From Gaiellasilicea sp963763755 (GTDB taxonomy: Bacteria > Actinomycetota > Thermoleophilia > Gaiellales > Gaiellaceae), in NCBI GenBank assembly GCA_963763755.1, contig CAVXQE010000001.1:124001-188000 (forward strand): a stretch of DNA of 64,000 bases, in the 5' to 3' direction. The position numbers were made by a program, and so were the translations under genes. Shown piece after piece: positions 27,027-37,025 of this stretch (its first letter is position 1; every line of letters starts with the position of its first letter). Below the pieces are notes generated by a model that was not told where the DNA came from, did no database searches, and saw only the letters and a program-made list of their open reading frames with translations.

Positions 27027-29018
27027 TCAGGCGACGCTGGCGAGGTCGACCGCATGCTCGTCGCGAACAGTGATCAGCGTCTCGACCACGTCGGCGTCGA
27101 ACTGGGTGCCGGAGCAGCGGCGAAGCTCATCGACGGCCTCCTCGGGCGTGCGTGCCGGGCTGTACGGCAGCTCTGACGTCATCGCGACGAACGCCGCACA
27201 GGCGCCGATGATGCGTGAACCGAGCGGGATGTCCTCCCCCGCGAGCCGGTCGGGATAGCCCTCCCCGTCCATGCGCTCGTGTGTCGAGCGGACGAGCCCC
27301 GAGACCTTCGCGAGGGCTGGGGCCGACGACAGGATCCGCTCGCCGATCAGTGGATGGCGGCGGACGAAGCGCCACTCCTCGTCACTCAATGCCCCGGGCT
27401 TGCGGAGGATCGAGTCCGGAATCGCGAGCTTGCCGACCTCGTGCAGCTCGGCGGCGAGCGTCACGTCGCCGAGCTCGTCATCCGAGAGGCCCATGCCGGC
27501 GCCGACCGCCCGCACGAGCTCGACCAGCCCGCTGAGGTGCCCCTGGAGCCTGGCGTCGCGCTCGTAGAGGACGCGAAGGAGCACGTCACGGCTCTGGCGT
27601 CCTGCGGAGGCACGGCGCCCATCCTTCTCGTCGTACATCCGTGAGTCCACGATGCGGAGCGCCTCGGCGACGCCGGCGGCTTCCCGCGGGAGCTCGACGG
27701 TGCCGTAGGCGGCGGTGATCCTGAACCCCTCTCCCTGCTCCTCGAGCGACATCGCTGCAGCGGCCGCGAAGGCTTCGCGGCGGTCCGAGCCAACGCCTGC
27801 GAGGACGCAGAACTCGTCGCCGCCGATGCGGTAGACCTCGCCCTCACCCGCCACGGCTGTGCTCAGCTTCTCCGCAATCCTCGCGAGGAGCGCGTCGCCG
27901 GCGGGATGGCCGAAGGTGTCGTTGTAGGCCTTGAACCCGTCGAGATCGAGAAGCATCAGGACGGCTGTCGTGCGGGCATCGAGTGAGGCGCCGAGGTCGA
28001 TCATCAGCTTGCGTCTGTTGCCCACGCCGGTGAGCGCATCCGTCTGCGCCTCGATCCGGGTCGTCGCGAGCAGCTGCATCTTCTCGCGGAAGGTGAAGGC
28101 CATCCGTGCGATCACGGCGAGCATCGAGGTCGCGGCAAGGATGGCTGCAGGCTTGTTCAGCGGCTGGAACTGTCCGTAGACGAGGATCCCGAGCGAGGTG
28201 AGTCCGAAGATCGCGGGCAGCGCCAGGACGCGTGCGCCCTCGGCGCGGACGGCACCGAGCCGCCCCGCCGGCTGCCAGGAGGCGGCAGCGAGGAGGAGCA
28301 TCGCGAGCGGCCAGCCGGCGTCGAGCAGCTTGATGCTGTCCGTCGAGCCGACGGCAGCCTGGTAGAGGACGCCGCTGTCCGCGAGCGCGAGGGCAGCGGT
28401 GCTGCCGAGGATGCAGAGCCAGGCCCGGTCGAGTTGCCAGCCGGTGATCGCGAGCACGGCGACGACCAGGCCGAGCAACAGGGCATCCGCCAACGGGTAT
28501 GCGAGGTTCATCGCTGCGGTCAGCGGCGACCCGCCCGTGCTCTCGACGACCGCGCCGAACAGAACCGCCGCGCCGACGGCGGCCACCGCGAGCGCCGCGA
28601 GCGCCGCGTCGAGCCAGAGGCTGCGGTCGAAGTGCGCGGTCCGCGCACGCACGAGGAGGCCGATCCCGGCGTAGAGGATGGGGTAGGAGACGAGCCACAA
28701 CCAGTCGGTGACCGTCGGCGGTGACACCGTCGAGTCCAGAAGGAAGAGCGTGTAGTAGAAGTCGCCCGCCGCCCACAGGAGCAGCGTGATTCCGATGCAC
28801 CGCCAGGCTGCCCGTTCCTTGCCACGCTGGTTCGGAGAGGTCAGGCAGACGAAGGCCGCGCCGACGAGCAGGACGTTGTAGAGCCACCTGACGATCTCGG
28901 AGGTTCCGGCCGGCTGCACCAGCAGCAGCACGAGATAGACCGCAAAGAGAGACGAGAGGCCGAGAAGAAGCCACCTGCCGCGGGATCCGGGCAGGGATGG
29001 ATCTGAGCGTGACGTCAT
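27027..29018 (-). CDS. Membrane GGDEF plus HD-GYP cyclic-di-GMP protein
   Basis: A 663-residue signalling protein. The N-terminal half (about 15-315) has roughly nine hydrophobic helices, a membrane sensor of unknown ligand. A GGDEF domain follows with DALTGVGNRRKL and an intact RIGGDEFCVL, so cyclic-di-GMP synthesis is plausible. The C-terminal HD-GYP domain has ELHEVGKLAIPDSILRKPG and HERMDGEGYPDRL. The usual HD metal pair is HE here, which may affect hydrolysis. ATG 29018 is chosen because the first helix follows closely. Confidence 0.85.
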   Translation of the reverse strand: MTSRSDPSLPGSRGRWLLLGLSSLFAVYLVLLLVQPAGTSEIVRWLYNVLLVGAAFVCLTSPNQRGKERAAWRCIGITLLLWAAGDFYYTLFLLDSTVSPPTVTDWLWLVSYPILYAGIGLLVRARTAHFDRSLWLDAALAALAVAAVGAAVLFGAVVESTGGSPLTAAMNLAYPLADALLLGLVVAVLAITGWQLDRAWLCILGSTAALALADSGVLYQAAVGSTDSIKLLDAGWPLAMLLLAAASWQPAGRLGAVRAEGARVLALPAIFGLTSLGILVYGQFQPLNKPAAILAATSMLAVIARMAFTFREKMQLLATTRIEAQTDALTGVGNRRKLMIDLGASLDARTTAVLMLLDLDGFKAYNDTFGHPAGDALLARIAEKLSTAVAGEGEVYRIGGDEFCVLAGVGSDRREAFAAAAAMSLEEQGEGFRITAAYGTVELPREAAGVAEALRIVDSRMYDEKDGRRASAGRQSRDVLLRVLYERDARLQGHLSGLVELVRAVGAGMGLSDDELGDVTLAAELHEVGKLAIPDSILRKPGALSDEEWRFVRRHPLIGERILSSAPALAKVSGLVRSTHERMDGEGYPDRLAGEDIPLGSRIIGACAAFVAMTSELPYSPARTPEEAVDELRRCSGTQFDADVVETLITVRDEHAVDLASVA

Positions 29019-29289
29019 CGTCTCCAATTGGGCTGCTTTTGCAGGCGCGAATCCCTCGCCACGGGGGATATCGTCGCGAGCGGCCGGAATACGTCCCCCC
29101 GTCTGGGTGATTGCCGTCCCAATCGGGTGGGAGGGGCTCCCCCGATGCCGGTGAGGGCGATCCACGTTTCGGGGTGCTCGATGCCCCCGGAAGGGGGATG
29201 CGCGTAGCCCGCGCGGGTCACTGACTGAGAGCTCAGCTCTTCTTGGACTGCGGTTCCAGGAGAGATCTCACGTGCGGCTGAGGTCTCAG
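29019..29289. other. Divergent intergenic region with palindromes
   Basis: Spacer of 271 bp between the GGDEF/HD-GYP gene (minus) and the collagen-like gene (plus). It contains a CCCCC-GGAA-GGGGG hairpin at 29184-29197 and a perfect palindrome AGAGCTCAGCTCT at 29228-29240, about 50 bp before the collagen-like start. I looked for a cyclic-di-GMP riboswitch core and did not see one. Confidence 0.4.
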
Positions 29290-30767
29290 ATGACAGTTCC
29301 GAAAATCAATCGCTCGCTCGCGCTGCGCGCACTCCTCGTCGTCGGGGCCATGTTCGCGATCGGCGGCGTCACACTCGCCGGCGCTGCGAGCTCCGGCCCC
29401 GGCCCGGAGCGCGCGCCGCGGAGCGTCGCTCTCGTCAAGGCGCACCAGTACACGGCACGCCCGCGTCCGAGCCACGATGCGACCGGCGAGCGTGGCCTGC
29501 CCGGCGAGCCTGGTCCGCCCGGCCAGGCTGGCCCGGCCGGTCCAGCAGGCCCGGCGGGGCCGCAAGGCGTGCCCGGACGTGCCGGACTCCCCGGTCCGAT
29601 CGGCCCGCAGGGCTCGACGGCTCGGACGGCTCGGACGGCTCGGACGGCTCCCAGGGTGAACCCGGTGCGCGCGGCGAGGCCGGTCCGATCGGCGACACCG
29701 GGCAGACGGGCGCAGCCGGCGCGGAAGGACAGACCGGCCCGCGAGGGCTGACCGGTCTCCAGGGCGCGACTGGCCCGCAAGGGTCCCAGGGCGCGACCGG
29801 GGCAGTCGGTCCGCAGGGCCTCGTCGGCATGCAGGGCCTGCAGGGTTCGGGCTCGCAGGGCTCCGGCTCGCAGGGTTTGATCGGGCGCGGCCTGCGCGCA
29901 GGCATCGGCCGGCCCGCAGGGAGTGCAAGGACTCACAGGCCCGCAGGGCCCGCAAGGACCGCAGGGCCTGCAGGGCGCAACCGGGGCCGTCGGTCCCGTC
30001 GGCCCGCAGGGCCCGCAGGGGCTCACGGGGGCGCAAGGACCTGCCGGCACGAACGGAGCGAACGGTGCGGCCGGAGCAAATGGTGCAGCCGGGGCGCAGG
30101 GAGCCACCGGTCCGCAGGGGCCGCAAGGCCCGGCGGGACCGCAAGGATTGACCGGCGCACAGGGTCTTACAGGTGCACAGGGCCCGGCGGGTGCGCAGGG
30201 CCTGACGGGTGCGCAGGGGCCTGCAGGTCCGGCCGGGTCAGCAGGCGTTGCCGGTCCGACTGGCCCGATTGGACCCGCCGGCCCGGCAGGCGCGAACGGC
30301 ACCAACGGCACCAACGGAGCCGCGGGGCCGCAGGGCCCAGCGGGGCCTGCCGGCCCGGCAGGACCGTCGAGTGCGCGTGAGGTCTATCGGGACGGCAGCG
30401 TGGTACTCGCGACCGGTCCCACGACCATTGCAACGATGACGAACGTCGTAGCGGGCGCCTACGCAGATCTCGGCGAAGACGATCATCGACACGACCCAAG
30501 CCAACACCAACTGGATCGCGACGTGCGTGCTCGACGCGGGTGGCGGGATACACCGACACCGCCCAATTCGAGTTCGACGTCGAAGTGGAGTACGTGAACC
30601 TGGATGTCGACCACCGCGCGACGCTGAGCATGGAAACCACAGCGGTTCTTGCGGCGACGGGGTCGATCGTCCTCCGCTGCCAGAGCACCGACCCGGCCAA
30701 CGCGCTGATGACGAAGATCACCGCGGTCAAGGTGGATACCGTGACGCACGAGGCGGTGACCGGATGA
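29290..30767 (+). CDS. Secreted collagen-like (Gly-X-Y repeat) protein, frameshifted
   Basis: Exported protein with a signal segment (INRSLALRALLVVGAMFAIGGVTLAGAA), a linker, and a long Gly-X-Y collagen-like domain rich in GPQG, GPAG and GLTG triplets (about residues 68-360). A C-terminal globular domain of about 130 residues follows, rich in beta strands. The frame breaks at least four times: one base lost at about 29616 inside a 9-bp repeat, and one gained at each of about 29885-29915, 30465 and 30539. Joined, it ends VDTVTHEAVTG. Such proteins usually sit on cell or spore surfaces; here no spore genes are seen. Confidence 0.7.
29611..29645 (+). repeat. 9-bp tandem repeat GGCTCGGAC with a shortened first unit
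   Basis: Three perfect copies of GGCTCGGAC (29619-29645), coding Gly-Ser-Asp, follow one 8-bp copy GGCTCGAC (29611-29618). The missing G in the first copy is exactly the frameshift position, so the break is a repeat-associated deletion or a sequencing error. Confidence 0.75.
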
Positions 30768-31028
30768 TCGCCGGACTCATGAAGATGAGCGCCGTTGCCG
30801 AAACCAGCTTCGTGGACAAGACCCGCAAGCCCGCGAGCATCGCTGCGAGAGCCGACTGCGCGCGCAAGCGCGCGCCGGCGAAAGCCGTCTGTCGCAACGG
30901 ATCCCGTCGCCCCGCCGGAAGCGTCGGCGCAGCCCCGCGCGAGCCGTCGCCGCCTCGGCCTCGCGGGGCTGGCTCGTTCATCGTCGCCGCGGGCTCCAGC
31001 CGCGTGCAGGCATTCGTTCTCACGCGGG
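30768..31028. other. Spacer with adjacent GNRA-tetraloop hairpins
   Basis: About 260 bp without a convincing gene. Two neighbouring hairpins, GCGCGC-GCAA-GCGCGC (30858-30873) and GGC-GAAA-GCC just after it, both carry GNRA loops. Open frames here are Arg/Pro/Ala-rich and look non-coding. An ATGA overlap at 30764 starts a frame (MIAGLMKMSAVAETSF) that I cannot support further. Confidence 0.3.
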
Positions 31029-31466
31029 GTGACGAGTCGCCGCAGGCTGGAGCTCGCGGCCGCCGTCTCGGCGGAGGCGCTGACGTCGTTCGCAAGCTCG
31101 CACGACGGCCCGGTCTACTGGGTCGGCCCGATGGCGGCACGCAAGCTCGAGCTGACGTCGACCACCACCGGGACGTTCGTCAGGTACCTGCCGCTGAGCG
31201 CGTCCATCGGCAACTCGGCGCGAGCGGTCACCGTCGGCACGTATCCGATGCGAAACGCCTACGCCACGGCGGTCGGCCGGGCGAAGGCGACGCAGATGAC
31301 CTCCCGCGAAGCGGCCGGCGGCGGCCTCGCCGTGTGGAGCAAGACGCGTCCGACGAGTGTCTACCTGGCATTTCCGGGAGTTCCGCAGCTCGTCGAGGTC
31401 TACTCGCCCGACGCCGACCAGGCTCGCATGCTCGCCCTTTCCGGGCGCATCCGCCCCGTTTCCTAG
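31029..31466 (+). CDS. Hypothetical protein, 145 aa
   Basis: A 145-residue soluble protein starting at GTG 31029 (VTSRRRLELAAAVSAEALTSF). It includes the segment GPVYWVGPMAARKLELTSTTTGTFVRYLP and later TVGTYPMRNAYATAVGRAK. This pattern resembles small actinobacterial proteins of unknown function; I cannot name the family. Upstream extension in the same frame is Arg/Ser-rich and unlikely to be coding. Confidence 0.55.
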   Translation: MTSRRRLELAAAVSAEALTSFASSHDGPVYWVGPMAARKLELTSTTTGTFVRYLPLSASIGNSARAVTVGTYPMRNAYATAVGRAKATQMTSREAAGGGLAVWSKTRPTSVYLAFPGVPQLVEVYSPDADQARMLALSGRIRPVS

Positions 31467-31515
31467 CCTGCTGTACGGATTCCGTAAAGCCTCGGGAGCG
31501 CGCCGGGGCTTCGGC

Positions 31516-31521
31516 TAGCCT
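31516..31521 (+). promoter_or_regulatory. -10 box TAGCCT for phosphodiester glycosidase gene
   Basis: TAGCCT ends 11 nt before GTG 31533. Leaderless-type promoter candidate. Confidence 0.4.
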
Positions 31522-31532
31522 CATTCGGGGTC

Positions 31533-33322
31533 GTGTTGCGCACACTCTTCATCGGAGGGCTTCTCGCCCTGGTCGCGGCCGCGCCCGCTGCGGCTCAGAC
31601 GACGACGCTGATGCCCGGCGTGACCTACGAGCGGTCGGTCCAGTTCACACCGCACGGCCCGGTCGCGATGCACGTCGTGATCGGTCCGCGCCCCACCGGT
31701 CTCTACGCCCTGCGCCCGGTGCTCTCCAACGAGTCGATCCTGGGCCTGGAGAAGGTCACTGCGATGCAGAAGCGCCTCTCGGCCACCGCCACGATGGTCG
31801 GGATCAACGGCGACTTCTACGCTCCCGACACCGGACGCCCGAGCGGCGTTCTGATGCGCGACGGCGTCGTCGACAGCCCTCCGTCCGGCGACCGTTCGAG
31901 CGTCGGCCTCTCGCCCGAAGGATCGCTCGACATCCGGCGGGTCGAGTTCTTCGGAACCTGGCGCGGCCTCGGCCAGCGGCGAACGCTCACCGACATGAAC
32001 CAGGCGCCGAAGCAGAACGCCATCTCGCTCTTCACTCCCAGCTACGGCGCCAGCACGCCCGCTCAGGCGGGCGTCACCGAGATCGTCCTGCAGCCGTTCC
32101 CGGCGGCGATCCCGAACACCGACCTGACGGGAACCGTCGTCGGGTTCTCGGGCGTCGGCGGCTCGCCGATCCCCCGGGACGGCGCCGTGCTCGTCGCCCG
32201 CGGCACGGCCGCCGAGCGCCTCGTGGCGGAGGCCCCGATCGGGTCGTCCGTCACGATCCGCATGATCCTGCGGCCGGACTGGACTGGGATCCCCAACGCC
32301 GTCGGCGGCGGGCCCGTGGTCGTGCGGGACGGGGGCCCGGTCTTCCGCGCCAACGAGGCCTTCTCGTCCTACCAGCTCGCTCCGCGGCACCCCCGCACGG
32401 CGATCGGCCAGCTCGCCGACGGGCGGATCCTGATGGTCGTCGTCGACGGCCGCCGCCCGGGCTACAGCGTCGGGATGACGAACTTCGAGCTCGCGCAGGC
32501 GCTCGTCCGCCTCGGCGCCGTGAGCGCCTCGGCCCTGGACGGAGGCGGATCCTCGGCGATGGCCTTCAACGGCTCGCTGCTGAGCCGCCCCTCGGGCAGC
32601 GAGCAGGCGACCTCGACCGCGCTGCAGCTCATGTACTACGGCGTCTACGCACCGACTCCCGATCCGTTCATCTCGCCGAACGGCGACGGCGTCGCCGAGA
32701 AGCAGCGCGCGCTCTCGTACAAGGTCGTGCGCCCGTCGAACGTCACGGCGACGCTCGTCGGTCCGGGCGACGTGCCCGCCTTCACCGAGACGCGTCGACC
32801 GCGTGCCCGGCACCTACCCGGTCGCGTTCCCGCCGGCGCCGCTCGATCCGACTGCTCCCCCCGCGCCGCCCGCCGAGGGCCGCTGGCGGCTCGACGTGAC
32901 GGCGACCGACGACCTCGGCCAGACCTCGACCACGAGCCAGTCGTTCACGGTCAACTCGACGCTCGGGTTCGCGAAGCTCTCGCGCCGCTCGCTCGTCGTG
33001 CGCGTCCGCGGCAAGCAGATGATTCAGGCCGGTGTCACGCTCACGCGGCCCGCACGCGTGTTCGCCACCGTCGAGACCGTCTCGGGCGTCCGCGTCGCGG
33101 CGATCGCCTTGCGCCGCCTCCAGGCGGGCCGCTTCATCGCGCGCTGGAAGGGAACGACCCTCGGCGGCCGATCCTTCGTCTACGGCGGCCTCTACAAGAT
33201 CCGGTTCCGCGCCACCAACGAGCTCGGCGTCGTCGAGCTCACGACCCAGGCCTTCCGCGTGATCTCGCGCGGCGCCGCTGCCACCGAAGAAGAAGCCCAA
33301 GCCGCCTGCTTCGTCCGGGTAG
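31533..33322 (+). CDS. Secreted phosphodiester glycosidase (NAGPA domain), frameshifted
   Basis: Exported protein with a signal peptide (residues 1-22) and a NAGPA-type domain, the family of the N-acetylglucosamine-1-phosphodiester glycosidase. Diagnostic parts are GINGDFYAPDTGRPSGVLMRDG, AVGGGPVVVRDG, RTAIGQLADGRILMVVVDGR and ASALDGGGSSAMAFNG. After about residue 385 comes an FlgD-like/Big-type region. The frame shifts by one extra base at about 32790 and again near 33271; the second repair ends the protein as APLPPKKKPKPPASSG with TAG at 33320-33322. Substrate may be cell-wall sugar phosphates (inference). Confidence 0.75.
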
Positions 33323-33325
33323 AGT
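33320..33325 (+). promoter_or_regulatory. -10 box TAGAGT for DedA gene
   Basis: TAGAGT begins at the repaired glycosidase stop codon and ends 8 nt before GTG 33334, supporting a separate downstream gene. Confidence 0.5.
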
Positions 33326-33333
33326 CCCGGCTC

Positions 33334-34011
33334 GTGCTTGTCGCTTCGATCCTGAGCGGGATCACCGATTCCCTCACCTCGGTCGTCGGCGACTACGGCT
33401 TCTATGCGGTCTTCCTGCTGATGGCGATCGATGCCGTGTTCCCCGCGGCGAGCGAGGCGGTGATGGTCTACGGCGGTGCGGTCGCTTCCGGCGCGTTCGC
33501 CGGCCAGAGCGTCGTCATCCTCGGGTGGGAGCTGGAGCCGGGTCTTCCCGCGTACCTCGCGATCGCCCTCGCCGGCACGGTCGGGTACACGGTCGGATCG
33601 ATCGGGGGCTGGTGGATCGGAGTGCACGGGGGCCGTCCGTTCCTCGAGCGCCACGGCCGCTGGTTCCACCTGAAGGAGGCGAATCTCGTCAAGGCCGAGC
33701 GCTGGTTCGAGCGCTGGGAGGACAGGGCGGTGTTCTTCGGCCGGATCACACCGGTCGTGCGCTCGTTCGTCTCGATTCCGGCCGGGGTCTTTCGCGCGCC
33801 TCTCCGTCGCTACACCGTCCTGACGCTGCTCGGCTCGGCGATCTGGTGCTTCATCCTCGCCGGCGTCGGCTGGGCGCTCGGGAGCCAGTGGGAGGAGTTC
33901 CACAGCTACTTCAAGTACGTCGACTACCTGATCGTCGCGTCGATCATGGCGGGCGTCGCCTACGTCGTCTGGAGGCTCTACCGGCGCGGAACCGCCGAGA
34001 GCGCCGGGTAG
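33334..34011 (+). CDS. DedA family (SNARE-associated) membrane protein
   Basis: DedA-family integral membrane protein of 225 residues, a group involved in lipid-carrier recycling and envelope homeostasis. Marks are VFPAASEAVMVYGGAVASG, the Gly-rich TVGYTVGSIGGWWIG, and the signature FFGRITPVVRSFVSIPAGVFRAPLRRY. The same frame appears fused to the upstream glycosidase, but a TAGAGT box 8 nt before GTG 33334 and the repaired upstream stop indicate a separate gene. Confidence 0.85.
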   Translation: MLVASILSGITDSLTSVVGDYGFYAVFLLMAIDAVFPAASEAVMVYGGAVASGAFAGQSVVILGWELEPGLPAYLAIALAGTVGYTVGSIGGWWIGVHGGRPFLERHGRWFHLKEANLVKAERWFERWEDRAVFFGRITPVVRSFVSIPAGVFRAPLRRYTVLTLLGSAIWCFILAGVGWALGSQWEEFHSYFKYVDYLIVASIMAGVAYVVWRLYRRGTAESAG

Positions 34012-34014
34012 ACT
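34009..34014 (+). promoter_or_regulatory. -10 box TAGACT for DegT gene
   Basis: TAGACT, overlapping the DedA stop codon, ends 8 nt before GTG 34023. Confidence 0.45.
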
Positions 34015-34022
34015 GGCGTGCC

Positions 34023-35110
34023 GTGAAGATCGCTCTCGTCGACGTCAAGGCTCAGTACGAGCCGCTCATCCCGCAGCTCAAGCAGGCGTTCGCCGACGTG
34101 CTCGAGAGCGGTCAGTTCGTCTTCGGCCCGAACGTCACGGCGTTCGAGCGCGAGGCGGCCGACTTCCTCGACGTGCCCGAGACGATCGGCGTCGCGAACG
34201 GGACGGACGCGATCGTCATCGTCCTCGACGCCCTCGGCGTCGGCCGCGGCGACGAGGTGATCTGCCCGTCGTTCACGTTCTACGCAACGGCCGAGGCGAT
34301 CGCGCGCCGCGAGGCGACGCCCGTCTTCGTCGACATCGACCCGGTCACCCTGAATCTCGATCCGGCGGACGTGGAGCGGAAGATCACCGCGCGGACGAAG
34401 GCGATCCTGCCGGTGCACCTCTTCGGCCGCCCGGCGCCGCTCGACGAGCTCACCGGGTTCGGTCTGCCGATCATCGAGGACGCCGCGCAGGCGTTCGGCT
34501 CGCCCGACATCGCCGGCACCGGGATCGCCTCGACCTTCAGCTTCTATCCGACGAAGAACCTCTTCGGCCTCGGCGACGGCGGCCTCGTCGCCGTCCGGGA
34601 CGCGTGAGCTCGCGGAGCGCATCCGGATGCTCCGCTTCCACGGCTCGAAGGCGAAGAAGACGTTCGAGTACATCGGCTACAACTCGCGGCTCGACGAGAT
34701 CCAGGCTGCAGCGCTGCGGATCTTCCTGCGTGAGCTGGACGGCTGGACGGCGGCGCGCCGCGAGGCGGCAGCGCGCTACGCAGAGCTCGGGCCTCGGCGA
34801 GCTCTGCGAGATCCCGGTCGACGAGCCCGGCCACGTCTACCACCTCTTCGTCTGCCGCTCGCCCGAGCGCGACCGGATCCGCGCCGCGCTGACGGAGGCG
34901 CAGATCGGGAACGCCGAGTACTACTTGCCGCCGCTGCACCTCCAACCTGCGCTGCGCTACCTCGGCTACGAGGAGGGCGCGCTGCCGGAGACGGAGCGCG
35001 CCGCGCACGAGAACTTCTCGGTGCCGCTCTGGGCCGGCATCACCGCCGAGCAGCAGGAGCGAGTCGTGGACGTCGTTCGCGCGGCCGTCGGCGTGGCGTC
35101 CGCGCGGTGA
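34023..35110 (+). CDS. DegT/DnrJ/EryC1 family sugar aminotransferase, frameshifted
   Basis: PLP-dependent aminotransferase making amino sugars for surface glycans. Conserved parts: VANGTDAIVIVLDALG, CPSFTFYATAEAI, PIIEDAAQAFGS, the PLP-lysine segment FSFYPTKNLFGLGDGG, then RFHGSKAKKTFEYIGYNSRLDEIQAA. One extra base at about 34605 and another at about 34790 break the frame. The three pieces join to a normal protein of about 362 residues ending WAGITAEQQERVVDVVR. The last stop overlaps the next GTG start. Confidence 0.85.
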
Positions 35111-37018
35111 GAACGCCCTTTAACCGGCATCGGTTCCCGCAGCTCGCTGCGGACCTGGCGATCGTCGTCGCGGCCTGGTACCTCGCCTTCCGGCTCCGCT
35201 TCGACACCGATCTGCCGCGTCTACTACGAGCGCTACCTGAGCTGGGAGATCCTCGGCCTGGTCGCCGCGATCAAGCTCAGCGTCTTCGCGCTCTCCGGGT
35301 TCTACAACCGCTGGTGGCGCTACGTCTCGACACGCGACATGTGGGGCGCGGCGCGCGGCGTCGTGGCCGCGTCGCTCGTCACGTTCCTGGTCTTCACGTT
35401 CTTCGAGGTCCATGTCGCCGCACGTGCCGCGGACCGTCTGGATCATCGACGGTCTGCTGACGCTCGCGTTCGTCGCCGGCTCGCGGATGCTGGCGCGCAC
35501 GATCATCGAGCGTCCGCAGAGCCGGTCGATCGTCGCGCGCGGCAAGGAGGTGATCGTCGTCGGCGCCGGCGACGCGGCCCAGCTGATCCTGAAGGAGATG
35601 CTGCGCACGCCCGGCGCTCGGCTACACGCCGATCGGCCTGATCGACGACGACCCGCGCAAGAAGAACCTGCGCCTGCACGGCATCCGCGTGCTCGGGACG
35701 ACCGACGAGCTGCCGCACATCCTCCACGACCGCCGTCCGGACGAGCTCCTGATCGCGATCCCGTCTGCGTCGGGCGAAGCGCGCCAGCGGATCGTCGACA
35801 TCGCGAGCTCGCGAGGGCATCGTGATGAAGACGCTGCCGGGCCTGCACGAGCTGATCGCCGGCGATCTCGACCTTGCGGGCCAGATTCGCCCGGTCGAGG
35901 TCGAGGACGTCCTCGGACGCGAGCCGGTCGAGGTGGACATCGACGCGATCGCGGGCTACCTCTCGGGCGAGACCGTGCTCGTCACCGGCGCCGGCGGCTC
36001 GATCGGGGCCGAGCTGTGCCGCCAGATCTCGCGTGTCGGCCCGGCGCGCCTCGTCCTCGTCGATCACTCGGAGCCGGCACTGTTCGAGATCGAGCGGGAG
36101 CTCGTGGACGAGCGCGGCTTCCCGGCCGCGCTGCCGGTGCTCGCGGACGTGAAGAACCGGGCCAAGATGCGCCAGGTCTTCGAGGCCTACCGTCCCTCCG
36201 TCGTCTTCCACGCCGCGGCCTACAAGCACGTGCCGCTGATCGAGTCGAACCCCGTCGAGGCGGTGCGCAACAACACGCTCGCCACGCGCACCGTCGCCGA
36301 GATCGCGGTCGAGTTCGGCGCCGACCGCTTCGTCCTCATCTCGACCGACAAGGCCGTCAACCCGAAGACGGTGATGGGGCAGTCGAAGGCGCTGTGCGAG
36401 TGGATCGTCGAGGCGTTCGGGCATCGCGACGATGTCTCGACGCGCTTCGTCGCTGTCCGTTTCGGCAACGTGCTCGGCTCGTCCGGCTCGGTGATCCCGA
36501 TCTTCCGGCGCCAGATCGCGAAGGGCGGGCCGCTGACGCTGACCCATCCGGAGATGACCCGCTACTTCATGACGATCCCCGAGGCGGTCCAGCTCGTCGT
36601 TCAGGCCGGTGCGATCGGCGGTCGCGGTCGCGTCTTCGTGCTCGACATGGGCGAGCCGGTTTCGATTCTCGAGCTCGCCCGGAAGATGATCCGCCTGTCC
36701 GGCCGGGAGCCGGAGCGAGACATTGCGATCGAGGTCGTCGGAGCCCGGCCGGGCGAGAAGCTCCACGAGGAGCTCTGGACGGCGGACGACCACGTCACGC
36801 CGAGCGGGCACCCGGCGATCATGCAGCTCGACCGTCCGCCGATCGACTCGGCCTGGCTGGAGTTGGAGCTGCAGGAGCTGCAGCGGCTGGTCGAGGGAGG
36901 CGAGACGCTCGAGCTCGTCGGCCGTCTCGCCGCGATCGCGCGCGCGCCACGCCGCCTCGGGGTTGCCGCGGTAGTTGCTCCGGCGGCGACCGCGACATCC
37001 GTCTCAAAGCCGGCCTGA
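35107..37018 (+). CDS. FlaA1/WbpM/CapD-type nucleotide-sugar 4,6-dehydratase, frameshifted
   Basis: Membrane-linked polysaccharide biosynthesis protein of about 637 residues, likely a UDP-HexNAc 4,6-dehydratase/epimerase. Order: about four N-terminal helices, a first Rossmann fold (VIVVGAGDAAQLILKEM), then the short-chain dehydrogenase domain with VTGAGGSIGAELCRQI, HAAAYKHVPLIESNP and LISTDKAVNPKTVMGQSK. One extra base occurs at each of about 35217, 35411, 35616 and 35809, roughly every 200 bp. After 35809 the frame is intact. It acts with the preceding aminotransferase. Confidence 0.85.
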
Positions 37019-37025
37019 ACCAGTC

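Noticed and set aside
29019..29289. Cyclic-di-GMP riboswitch before the GGDEF/HD-GYP or collagen-like gene
   Set aside because: Expected by context, but I saw no GEMM-type core with its conserved loop and junction.
30764..31020. Coding frame starting MIAGLMKMSAVAETSF after the collagen-like gene
   Set aside because: The ATGA overlap is suggestive, but the frame soon becomes Arg/Pro-rich and continues in antisense-like shadow sequence without a domain.
32803..34011. Glycosidase-DedA fusion protein
   Set aside because: A one-base shift restores a natural stop for the glycosidase, and DedA has its own start and -10 box.
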